DNA of 9,497 nucleotides, from contig CAMLEQ010000126.1 of assembly GCA_946479015.1 (NCBI GenBank), positions 1 to 9,497 of the forward strand, written 5' to 3'. This DNA is from an uncultured Gemmatimonadota bacterium (GTDB lineage: Bacteria; Gemmatimonadota; Gemmatimonadetes; Gemmatimonadales; Gemmatimonadaceae). Shown piece after piece: positions 1-5,815 of the stretch; the first letter of the stretch is position 1; every line of letters begins with the position of its first letter. Made by a program: the position numbers and the translations under genes. Under the pieces are notes generated by a model. That model was not told the DNA's origin. It made no database searches and saw nothing but the letters and a program-made list of their open reading frames with translations.

Positions 1-1473
1 GAGCCCGAACGTGAACGCGAGGATGCGCCCATCGATGTGCACGTCGAGCGGGATCGCGTTCCCCTCCCCGCCGGCGAGGCGCAGCAGCGCCGAGCTCCCC
101 CAGATCGCGACCAGCAGGCCCAGCATCCCGCCGGCGATGGCGAGGATCGCGCTCTCCGTGAGGAGCTGCTGCACGAGCCGCCGCCGTCCGGCGCCGAGCG
201 CCATGCGCACGCTCATCTCCCGCGCGCGCGCCGTGGCGCGCGCGAGCATCAGGTTCGCGACGTTGGCGCACACGACGAGCAGCACGAGCGCCACCGCCAC
301 CATGAGCGTGAGCAGCGGTCGCGCGTACGTGCCGCGATAGTACGAGAAGCCCCGGGCGCCGGGCGCCACCTGGAGTGGTCGCTCGCGCAGCTCGCGCTCG
401 ATGCCGCCGAGGTCCGCGGCGGTGGCGTGCTCCGTGAGCGTGCGGCGCTCGAGCGTGGTCAGCTCGGCGCGCGCGCGCTCCAGCGTCACCCCGGGGGCGA
501 GCCGCCCCATGAGCAGCAGCCAGCTCGCCGTGCGGTCCGTGAGCCACGGGCTGTGCGGCATGATCGACGGCTGCATCATGAGCGGGATCCAGATCTCCGT
601 CGGCTGCCCCACGATGTCGCCGGTGAAGCCCGGCGGCGCCACGCCGATGATCGTGAGCGGCGCGCCGTTCACGGTGATCGTGCGCCCCACCGCGGCGCGA
701 TCGGCGCCGAAGCGCCGCTGCCAGTACGCCCAACTGATCACCACCACCGGATCGGCGCCGGGCGCGCGGTCCTCGGCGGCGGTGAACGCGCGGCCGAGAC
801 GCGCCGGGACGCCGAGCACCTCGAAGTAGTTGCCGGACACCAGGCGGCCGCGGGGATGCTCGGCTTCGCCACCGGCGGCGCTGTCGCGATCGATGATCAC
901 GTCCAGCCGCCCCGTGCGCCCGGTGGCGTACAGGCCCGTGAGCGTGCGCGCGTGGTCGCGCAGGTCCGCGTACACCGGGTACGACGCGATGTCCGTGCGC
1001 GGCGTGCCCTCCGAGAGCGATCCCGTGCGCCGCGGATCCCCGATCGTGACCAGCCGCTCCGGGTGCCGCACGGGGAGCGCGCGGAGGAGCAGCGCATCGA
1101 CGAGGGTGAACATCGCCGTGTTCGCGCCGATGCCGAGCGCGAGGATGAGCAGGAGCACCACGGCGAAGCCCTTGTTGCGGCGCAGCGTGCGCACGGCGTA
1201 CGCGGCGTCCTGCCGGAGATCGTCGAGACGTGTGGCGCGGCGCATCGCTCGCTCCCGGTCGTGGTCGATGGTCAGGCATTCGGCGCGCACGGCGCGCACA
1301 TCGCCGAACTGGCGGAGCGCCTCGGCGCGGGCGGCGTCCGGCGTCCAGCCTGCCGCGATCAGCTTGCTCGTTCGCATCGCGAGGTGGAACTCGAGCTCCT
1401 CGTCCACGTCGCGCGCCACGCGCTTGCCGCCGACGTCGAGGCGAAAGCCGCGGCGAGGCCCGCGCCCGGTCAC
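1..1473 (-). CDS. ADOP-type ABC transporter permease (MacB/FtsX family), C-terminus beyond the window
   Basis: I read this frame by hand; it stays open from a GTG at 1473-1471 to the left edge (491 codons), so the C-terminus is missing. The N-terminus has the cytoplasmic extension typical of 'acidobacterial duplicated orphan permeases': [14 protein letters not shown] at residues 22-35, followed by a [13 protein letters not shown] segment. A first membrane helix lies near residues 103-125 (start [19 protein letters not shown]), then a large MacB-like periplasmic domain (about 125-380), then helices near 386-410 and 438-460. This order is the first half of the usual 800-900-residue ADOP. No ATPase gene is adjacent, which is normal for these orphan permeases; the substrate is unknown. 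The GTG start overlaps the stop of the PadR gene by 4 bases (GTGA), implying translational coupling and control by that regulator. Family assignment is strong; the transported substrate cannot be inferred. Confidence 0.9.
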   Translation of the reverse strand, partial: MTGRGPRRGFRLDVGGKRVARDVDEELEFHLAMRTSKLIAAGWTPDAARAEALRQFGDVRAVRAECLTIDHDRERAMRRATRLDDLRQDAAYAVRTLRRNKGFAVVLLLILALGIGANTAMFTLVDALLLRALPVRHPERLVTIGDPRRTGSLSEGTPRTDIASYPVYADLRDHARTLTGLYATGRTGRLDVIIDRDSAAGGEAEHPRGRLVSGNYFEVLGVPARLGRAFTAAEDRAPGADPVVVISWAYWQRRFGADRAAVGRTITVNGAPLTIIGVAPPGFTGDIVGQPTEIWIPLMMQPSIMPHSPWLTDRTASWLLLMGRLAPGVTLERARAELTTLERRTLTEHATAADLGGIERELRERPLQVAPGARGFSYYRGTYARPLLTLMVAVALVLLVVCANVANLMLARATARAREMSVRMALGAGRRRLVQQLLTESAILAIAGGMLGLLVAIWGSSALLRLAGGEGNAIPLDVHIDGRILAFTFGL

Positions 1474-1820
1474 GACGCGGGGATCGGCGCGGTCGCGCGG
1501 AGGGCGCGCCCCGCCGCCTCCACGAAGTGGTGCCACGACGAGCTTCCCGTCTGCAGCCGTCGACGCCCCTTCGCGCTGAGCCGGTAGAACTTCGCGTGCC
1601 GGTTGTTCTCGGAGAGTCCCCACTCCGCATCCACGAGCCCCTGCCGCTCGAGGCGGTGGAGCGCGGGGTAGAGTGTTCCCTCCCCCACGAGCAGTGCCTC
1701 GTCGGTGGCCTGCTCGATCCATTCGGCCACCGCGTAGCCGTGGCGCGCCCCCCAGCTCAGCGCCTTGAGGATGAGCAGATCGAGGGTGCCGCGCGTGAGA
1801 TGCACATCGAGCTCGTCCAT
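1470..1820 (-). CDS. PadR family transcriptional regulator
   Basis: A 116-residue winged-helix repressor, the usual length for short PadR proteins (PadR subfamily 2). It begins [20 protein letters not shown], the classic PadR opening, then [11 protein letters not shown] (about 27-37) and the wing-forming [18 protein letters not shown] (46-63), followed by [23 protein letters not shown] (split by the wing; about 67-89). I chose the ATG at 1820 because the family's conserved N-terminus starts there; the in-frame ATG at 1910 would add 30 residues with no family similarity and would lie upstream of the likely promoter. The start lacks a clear Shine-Dalgarno. It overlaps the downstream ADOP permease by GTGA, the standard PadR-ADOP two-gene arrangement. 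By analogy it should repress its own operon in response to an unknown ligand. Confidence 0.92.
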   Translation of the reverse strand: MDELDVHLTRGTLDLLILKALSWGARHGYAVAEWIEQATDEALLVGEGTLYPALHRLERQGLVDAEWGLSENNRHAKFYRLSAKGRRRLQTGSSSWHHFVEAAGRALRATAPIPAS

Positions 1821-1829
1821 CGGAATTCG

Positions 1830-1854
1830 CCGTGGGAAGTGGGTGTGCCCACGG
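1830..1854. promoter_or_regulatory. Inverted repeat, candidate PadR operator
   Basis: CCGTGGG (1830-1836) and CCCACGG (1848-1854) form a 7-bp perfect inverted repeat with an 11-bp spacer. A second, nested repeat GTGGG-TGTG-CCCAC occupies 1839-1852. The right arm overlaps the proposed -10 box and the rest covers the likely transcription start of padR, a position that would allow autorepression. It does not resemble the ATGT/ACAT-type operators described for some PadR proteins, so the link is inferred from location only. Confidence 0.4.
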
Positions 1855-1879
1855 TACGGCCATTCCCATCGCCACGCAA
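1851..1879 (-). promoter_or_regulatory. Predicted sigma70-like promoter of the padR-permease operon
   Basis: On the minus strand a TTGCGT hexamer (1879-1874) is separated by exactly 17 bp from TACCGT (1856-1851). The predicted transcription start is near 1844, about 24 nt before the padR ATG at 1820. The -35 matches the consensus at its first three positions and the -10 is only a moderate match, so the assignment rests mainly on spacing and position. Confidence 0.4.
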
Positions 1880-2054
1880 GGGGAACGGCGGGCGCGGCGG
1901 CAAGACGCACGCCCGAAGCGCGGGCGATCTCTGACGATTCTCAGTCGCGCTCCTGAACGCCGGAGCATGCGGGACGCGCTACCGTGTACGCGGAATCGGT
2001 GGCGCCCGACGCTGCCGCCGCGAAGGCCGCGACACTCGCTTGAGGGAGATCGGA

Positions 2055-2714
2055 ATGACCAGCCCATCGCTCGCCGTACCGGCCCGCGGCGCGGCCACGC
2101 TCCTCGCGTTCGCCATCGCCGCGTGTGCCTCGCCACGTGCGGTCGCCTCACCGCTCCCCCCTCCCGCCACCGACGCTCCAGCGCCCCGAGCCGCCGTGCT
2201 GGACACCGCGGTGCTCTCCGGTGGCTGCTACTGGGGGGTGCAGGCGGTGTTCGAGCACGTCGCCGGCGTGACGGCGGTGACCGCCGGATTCGCCGGCGTC
2301 CACGACAGCACGGCCGAGTCGGTGCGCGTCGTGTACGACCCGGCGAGGGTCACGTACGGCCAGCTCCTGCGCGTGTTCTTCTCCGTGGCGCACGATCCCA
2401 CGGAGCTCGACCGCCAGGGTCCCGATGTGGGGCCGCAGTACCGCTCGGTGATCTGGTACACCAGCCCCGAGCAGCAGCGGATCGCGACCGCGTACATCGC
2501 GCAGCTCGGCGCGGCGAACTACTTCCCGAAGCCGATCGTCACGCGCGTGGAGGCGTTCCGCGCGTTCCGCTCCGCTCCGGCGGCGCAGCAGGACTGGGTG
2601 ATGCACCACCCGAACGATCCGTACGTCGTGATCAACGACGCGCCCAAGCTCACGGCGCTGCGCCGCGCACTCCCCGGGCTGTACCGGAGCGCGCCGGCCC
2701 CGGCCGAGGGGTAG
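2055..2714 (+). CDS. msrA: Exported peptide methionine (S)-sulfoxide reductase MsrA, divergent copy 1
   Basis: 219 residues. MsrA reduces the S-epimer of methionine sulfoxide in oxidised proteins. The ATG at 2055 is preceded by GAGGGAG (2042-2048) at good spacing; the TTG at 2040 would lie upstream of that site. An N-terminal hydrophobic stretch ends in IAAC (Cys24), a plausible lipobox, followed by a Pro/Ala-rich linker, so a periplasmic lipoprotein is likely. The catalytic motif is GCYWG (Cys58; usual form GCFWG), and the [19 protein letters not shown] segment is intact. Compared with copy 2 it lacks 13 residues after GFAG, removing the conserved Tyr and the His of TGHAE, and the usual YHQDY is AQQDW. 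There is no second cysteine, so it is a one-Cys type needing external reductant. It may be weakly active, altered in specificity, or decaying. The 234 bp separating it from divergent padR must hold its promoter, but I found no convincing hexamer pair. Confidence 0.85.
   Translation: MTSPSLAVPARGAATLLAFAIAACASPRAVASPLPPPATDAPAPRAAVLDTAVLSGGCYWGVQAVFEHVAGVTAVTAGFAGVHDSTAESVRVVYDPARVTYGQLLRVFFSVAHDPTELDRQGPDVGPQYRSVIWYTSPEQQRIATAYIAQLGAANYFPKPIVTRVEAFRAFRSAPAAQQDWVMHHPNDPYVVINDAPKLTALRRALPGLYRSAPAPAEG
2329..2551 (+). repeat. 223-bp identical block shared with msrA copy 2 (left member)
   Basis: Every base from 2329 to 2551 is identical to 4765-4987 (offset 2436). With one mismatch at 2328/4764 the match extends left to 2313/4749. 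A second identical run of 30 bp, 2231-2260, matches 4628-4657 at offset 2397; the 39-bp change in offset is the 13-codon deletion in copy 1. Outside these blocks the two genes differ freely at both the DNA and protein level. Confidence 0.95.
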
Positions 2715-2934
2715 CGAGCGATTCGCCATCCGGCGCGCGGCGGGGTAGTAGCTGCGGTCGCGCGATCCGCGGCCGGCGGCGGCCTGCCCGTGGGGGATCG
2801 GGCGCGGGCGCCTGTCTCATGCTGGGGCGGCGGCGGTGGAAGAGGCACATGCCTGCCGGCGACCGTCCCACACGTGGTGGTCGTCCGGTGGCGATGCCAC
2901 GCGCCCCTCCACCCCAGCCCGCTTCGCCCGGAGC

Positions 2935-4320
2935 ATGTTCGCCCCTCTCACCTGGTCTGCCCATCGCGTCGCGGATCTCCTCGCGCCCGCCCGACGCATC
3001 CCCGGCCCGCGCGCCAGCTACCCGGGGGAGCTCATCGTCCGGCTGCGACGGAATCGCTTGGCGTTCTTCGGCGAGATGGCGCGCCATGGCGACGTCACGC
3101 GGATCCACCTCGGTCCGCAGCCCATCGCGCTCCTCATGCACCCGGACGACATCCGCCGCGTGCTCGTGACCGAACAGCGGAATTTCCTGCGGGGCCGGGC
3201 CGTCGAGCGCACCGAGCTGCTGCTGGGGAAGGGGCTGCTGACGAGCGAGGGGGAGCTGCACCTCCGGCAGCGGCGGCTCATGCAGCCGGCCTTTCACAGG
3301 GAGCGCATCGCCGCGTACGGGAGCGTCATGGCGGCGTACGCCCGGCGGCTGGCCGACTCGTGGCGCGACGGCCAGGTGCTCGATGCGCACGCCGCGATGA
3401 TGCAGCTCGCCCTCGCGATCGCTGGGCGCACGTTGTTCGACGCCGATGTCGAGGGCGAAGCCCGCGTGGTCGCGGAGGTGATGGAGCGCTCGCTCCGGAT
3501 GTTCAGCATGGCCGTCCTCCCGCTGGGCCGCGCGCTCGCGTCCCTTCCGCTGCCGTGGGTGCGCGAGTTCCATCGCGCGCGCGGCCACATGGATGCGCTG
3601 ATCTTCCGGCTCATCGCCGAGCGCCGGGCGCGGAGCGACGTGGAGCATCCCGACCTGCTGTCGCTGCTCCTCGCGGCGCGCGACGCCGAGGGGGATGGTG
3701 GCGGGATGGATGATCGTCAACTGCGGGACGAGATCGTCACGCTCCTCATGGCCGGCCACGAGACGACGGCCAACTGGCTGACGTGGACGTGGTATCTCCT
3801 CGCGCGACACCCGCACGTCGAGGCATGTCTGCACGCGGAGCTCGACGACGTGCTCCGGGGGCGTCCACCGGAGCCGGACGACGTGGCGCGGCTCCCGTAC
3901 ACGCGGAACGTGCTGTCGGAATCGCTGCGGCTGTACCCGCCGGCGTGGGCGCTCGAGCGGCGCGCCATCGCCGACTTCGAGGCCGGGGGACATCGCATCC
4001 GGAAGGGGACGCAGGTGATCGTGAGCCAGTATCTCGTGCACCGCGATCCGCGCTGGTGGCACGAGCCGGAGCGCTTCGACCCGACGCGGTGGGCGGAGCC
4101 AGCCGACGCGACGCGACCGAAGTTCGCGTACTTCCCGTTCGGGGCCGGGACGCGCCTCTGCATCGGCGAGCACTTCGCGTGGATGGAAGCGGCGCTCGTG
4201 CTCGCGACGCTCGCGCAGCGCTGGCGGCTGCGCTACGCGCGGTCGCAGCCGCCGGTCCCCGAGCCCCTGATCACGCTCCGGCCCAGGGGCGGGCTCCCGG
4301 TGCTCCTCGAGCGGCGGTGA
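2935..4320 (+). CDS. Cytochrome P450
   Basis: A 461-residue haem monooxygenase of normal bacterial length, with no membrane anchor. The hallmarks occur in order: the N-terminal proline-rich turn RIPGPRASYPGE, the I-helix oxygen-activation motif AGHETT (about 273-278), the K-helix ExxR as ESLR (E329, R332), PERFDPTRW, and the haem loop FGAGTRLCIG with the proximal Cys409. Overall it resembles the CYP4/CYP102-like bacterial P450s that often oxidise fatty acids or terpenoids, but the substrate cannot be deduced. No ferredoxin, ferredoxin reductase or fused reductase is present in the window, so electrons must come from elsewhere. I prefer the ATG at 2935, which places the proline-rich turn near residue 23; a GTG at 2836 in the same frame would add 33 residues without P450 similarity. 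The GGAG just before the ATG is too close to be an ideal ribosome binding site. It sits between two msrA paralogues on the same strand; 220 bp and 113 bp gaps leave room for separate promoters. Confidence 0.93.
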   Translation: MFAPLTWSAHRVADLLAPARRIPGPRASYPGELIVRLRRNRLAFFGEMARHGDVTRIHLGPQPIALLMHPDDIRRVLVTEQRNFLRGRAVERTELLLGKGLLTSEGELHLRQRRLMQPAFHRERIAAYGSVMAAYARRLADSWRDGQVLDAHAAMMQLALAIAGRTLFDADVEGEARVVAEVMERSLRMFSMAVLPLGRALASLPLPWVREFHRARGHMDALIFRLIAERRARSDVEHPDLLSLLLAARDAEGDGGGMDDRQLRDEIVTLLMAGHETTANWLTWTWYLLARHPHVEACLHAELDDVLRGRPPEPDDVARLPYTRNVLSESLRLYPPAWALERRAIADFEAGGHRIRKGTQVIVSQYLVHRDPRWWHEPERFDPTRWAEPADATRPKFAYFPFGAGTRLCIGEHFAWMEAALVLATLAQRWRLRYARSQPPVPEPLITLRPRGGLPVLLERR

Positions 4321-4329
4321 GTCGCTGCA

Positions 4330-4370
4330 CCCCACGCCCCCGGGAAACCTCGGGCGTCGCGGGGTAGTTC
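4330..4370 (+). terminator. Possible hairpin terminator after the P450 gene
   Basis: ACGCCC (4334-4339) pairs with GGGCGT (4352-4357). The inner GG-CC pairs close a GAAA loop, and CCCC (4330-4333) can pair with GGGG (4361-4364) across a 3-nt bulge. The hairpin starts 9 nt after the P450 stop and is followed by a weak T-rich stretch (TAGTTCTT). In such GC-rich DNA hairpins arise easily, and the T tract is poor. Confidence 0.35.
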
Positions 4371-4381
4371 TTACAGTGCAG

Positions 4382-4415
4382 GCGATCGCGTGACCGCTGA
4401 GCGACTCGCGATCGC
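4382..4415. repeat. Paired GCGATCGC palindromes in the msrA copy 2 leader
   Basis: Two perfect octamer palindromes, GCGATCGC at 4382-4389 and at 4408-4415, are 26 bp apart start to start. Extended by a base they also form a 9-bp inverted repeat (4382-4390 with 4407-4415). They lie just upstream of the AGGAGG ribosome binding site (4422-4427) of msrA. They could be a dimeric regulator site or a leader hairpin; chance is also possible given the base composition. Confidence 0.4.
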
Positions 4416-4433
4416 GGACCCAGGAGGTGTGCC

Positions 4434-5165
4434 ATGACCCGCAAGACGATCTCCGCGCCGGCACGCGGCATGGCCGTGATCACGGCCGCGATCGCCGCCA
4501 TGCTGCTCTTTCTCGCCGCGGTCGCTCGCCCGTCGGCGCGCGCGATCGCCGCTCCCGCTCCCTCCGTGGACCTGATGGTCCGGTCCGCCGCCACGCTCGA
4601 CACGGCGGTGCTCTCGGGCGGCTGCTTCTGGGGGGTGCAGGCGGTGTTCGAGCACGTGAAGGGGGTGACGGGAGTCACGGCCGGCTACGCCGGCGGCCCG
4701 GCGAGCGCGGCCTACTACGAGCGTGTGAGCACGGGGACCACCGGCCACGCCGAGTCGGTGCGCATCGTGTACGACCCGGCGAGGGTCACGTACGGCCAGC
4801 TCCTGCGCGTGTTCTTCTCCGTGGCGCACGATCCCACGGAGCTCGACCGCCAGGGTCCCGATGTGGGGCCGCAGTACCGCTCGGTGATCTGGTACACCAG
4901 CCCCGAGCAGCAGCGGATCGCGACCGCGTACATCGCGCAGCTCGGCGCGGCGAACTACTTCCCGAAGCCGATCGTCACGCGCGTGGAAGCGTTCCACGGG
5001 TTCTATCCGGCGGAGGCGTACCATCAGGACTACCTCATCCACCACCCGGACGTCCCGTACATCGTGATCAACGACAAGCCGAAGCTCGAGCACTTCCGCC
5101 GCGCGCTCCCCGAGCTGTGGCAGAACACCCCGGTGGTGTACGCGGCGGACGAAGCCGCGCGGTGA
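4434..5165 (+). CDS. msrA: Exported peptide methionine (S)-sulfoxide reductase MsrA, canonical copy 2
   Basis: 243 residues, with a strong AGGAGG (4422-4427) six bases before the ATG. An N-terminal segment (TRK, then a hydrophobic core at about 13-31 and an ARAIAAPAPS cleavage region near 35-44) is a signal peptide or anchor, so the enzyme should act in the periplasm on oxidised envelope proteins. The catalytic motif GCFWG (Cys64) is canonical. By alignment with E. coli MsrA, the substrate-pocket residues are present: the Phe after the catalytic Cys, Tyr in YYERV, Glu in TGHAE, and Asp and Tyr in [10 protein letters not shown]. The conserved YHQDY and the C-terminal HHPDVPYIVINDKPK are also intact. 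There is no other cysteine, so this is a one-Cys MsrA that cannot form the intramolecular disulfide of the E. coli enzyme and must be recycled by an external thiol donor. It is the likely functional member of the pair with copy 1 (2055-2714). No msrB is visible. Confidence 0.95.
   Translation: MTRKTISAPARGMAVITAAIAAMLLFLAAVARPSARAIAAPAPSVDLMVRSAATLDTAVLSGGCFWGVQAVFEHVKGVTGVTAGYAGGPASAAYYERVSTGTTGHAESVRIVYDPARVTYGQLLRVFFSVAHDPTELDRQGPDVGPQYRSVIWYTSPEQQRIATAYIAQLGAANYFPKPIVTRVEAFHGFYPAEAYHQDYLIHHPDVPYIVINDKPKLEHFRRALPELWQNTPVVYAADEAAR
4765..4987 (+). repeat. 223-bp identical block shared with msrA copy 1 (right member)
   Basis: Partner of 2329-2551, identical at all 223 positions. It encodes the segment from VVYDP/IVYDP through KPIVTRVE, including the HDP...QYRS substrate-pocket loop. 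Identity stops at 4988 on the right and, apart from a single mismatch at 4764, at 4749 on the left. Confidence 0.95.
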
Positions 5166-5321
5166 GCGCGGGACGGCGCATCGCGCAATGAGATGATGGC
5201 GCATCCTGCCGGGCCCGGAGGCGTCGTGGCGGAGCGACGATTCCTCCTCGTTCGAGCCACCCACCCCGGCGGGGCACGACCATGATCGAGCTTCAGGCCA
5301 ACCGCAGACATGCGACCGTTC

Positions 5322-5350
5322 TTGCGCTTCGTCCGGTGGCGGACTATCAT
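5322..5350 (+). promoter_or_regulatory. Predicted promoter of the toxin-antitoxin operon
   Basis: TTGCGC (5322-5327) is followed, after exactly 17 bp, by TATCAT (5345-5350), a five-of-six match to the -10 consensus. Transcription would begin near 5357, giving a leader of about 24 nt with AGGAG (5372-5376) before the antitoxin ATG at 5381. Its position downstream of the in-frame ATG at 5282 is the reason for rejecting that start. Confidence 0.6.
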
Positions 5351-5365
5351 AGTCCATCATCGGAC
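5331..5365. promoter_or_regulatory. Nested inverted-repeat operator over the TA promoter
   Basis: GGACTAT-C-ATAGTCC (5341-5355) is a perfect inverted repeat with 7-bp arms and a one-base centre at 5348. An outer pair, GTCCG (5331-5335) and CGGAC (5361-5365), has exactly the same centre of symmetry. The inner palindrome contains the -10 box, so a bound dimer or oligomer would block RNA polymerase. This fits autorepression by the antitoxin or the toxin-antitoxin complex, as is general for type II modules. Binding itself is inferred. Confidence 0.7.
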
Positions 5366-5380
5366 AAAACGAGGAGCTCC

Positions 5381-5815
5381 ATGGATGCGCTCGCGGCAGC
5401 GACAGGAGCGGTGGACAGCGTGGAGGCCAGGCGTCGCCTTTCGGCGCCCGCGGTCCGTGCGTTCAGCGCGCTCGCCGGCCAGTGGAAGCTCTCGGAGCGG
5501 GAGCAGCTCGCGCTGCTCGGTGACTCCGTGGGGCGGAGCACCCTCTACGAGTGGGCGAAGGGGATGGTGCGCGGCACGCTCAATCAGGACCAGCTCATGC
5601 GCGTGTCGTACCTGCTCGGGATCTACGAGGGGCTGCAGCGGCTCTGGCATCACGCGCCGGCGGAAGCGGACGCGTGGGTACGTCGCCATGTCGCCGATCA
5701 TCCCTTTCACGGGCGGCCGCCGCTCGCGTTCATGATCCATGGAGGGCTGCCGGCGATGGCCGAGACGCGCGCGTACATCGACGGCGCCACGGGCGGACCG
5801 CCAAGCCGGGGGTGA
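5381..5815 (+). CDS. Xre/MbcA/ParS-family antitoxin (toxin-binding DUF2384 domain)
   Basis: 144 residues, the usual size for antitoxins of RES toxins. An N-terminal helical Xre-like region (LSAPAVRAFSALAGQWKLS, residues 20-38, then EQLALLG and GRSTLYEWAKG at 51-61) should bind DNA. The C-terminal half carries the toxin-binding domain signature: LGIYEGLQRLW (79-89), AWVRR (98-102), FHGRPPLAFMIHGG (109-122) and a final RAYID before a GG turn. The start at 5381 has AGGAG at 5372-5376; the in-frame ATG at 5282 lies upstream of the promoter and adds unrelated sequence. The stop codon overlaps the toxin start by GTGA, so the antitoxin is made first and the two are translationally coupled. It is expected to neutralise the RES toxin by covering its active site and to repress the operon through the operator at 5331-5365. 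Confidence 0.92.
   Translation: MDALAAATGAVDSVEARRRLSAPAVRAFSALAGQWKLSEREQLALLGDSVGRSTLYEWAKGMVRGTLNQDQLMRVSYLLGIYEGLQRLWHHAPAEADAWVRRHVADHPFHGRPPLAFMIHGGLPAMAETRAYIDGATGGPPSRG

Noticed and set aside
37..1587. 516-residue plus-strand open frame opposite the permease
   Set aside because: Its translation is an Arg/Ala/Gly/His-rich composition typical of antisense reading of GC-rich genes, with no domain; the minus strand carries a recognisable ADOP permease and PadR gene.
2739..4369. Shared CGGGGTAGT at 2741-2749 and about 4360-4368, after msrA copy 1 and after the P450
   Set aside because: A nine-base match in GC-rich DNA is weak, similar GGGTAG strings occur inside coding sequence (for example near 1665), and no convincing -35 partner is present.
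2650..4464. 604-residue minus-strand open frame opposite the P450
   Set aside because: Low-complexity Arg/Pro/Glu-rich shadow; the P450 on the plus strand has all family motifs.
5175..5218. Short direct repeat GGCGCATC (5175-5182, 5198-5205) and CCGGGCCCGG palindrome downstream of msrA copy 2
   Set aside because: Too short to exceed chance at this base composition and not followed by a T tract, so not called a terminator or attachment site.
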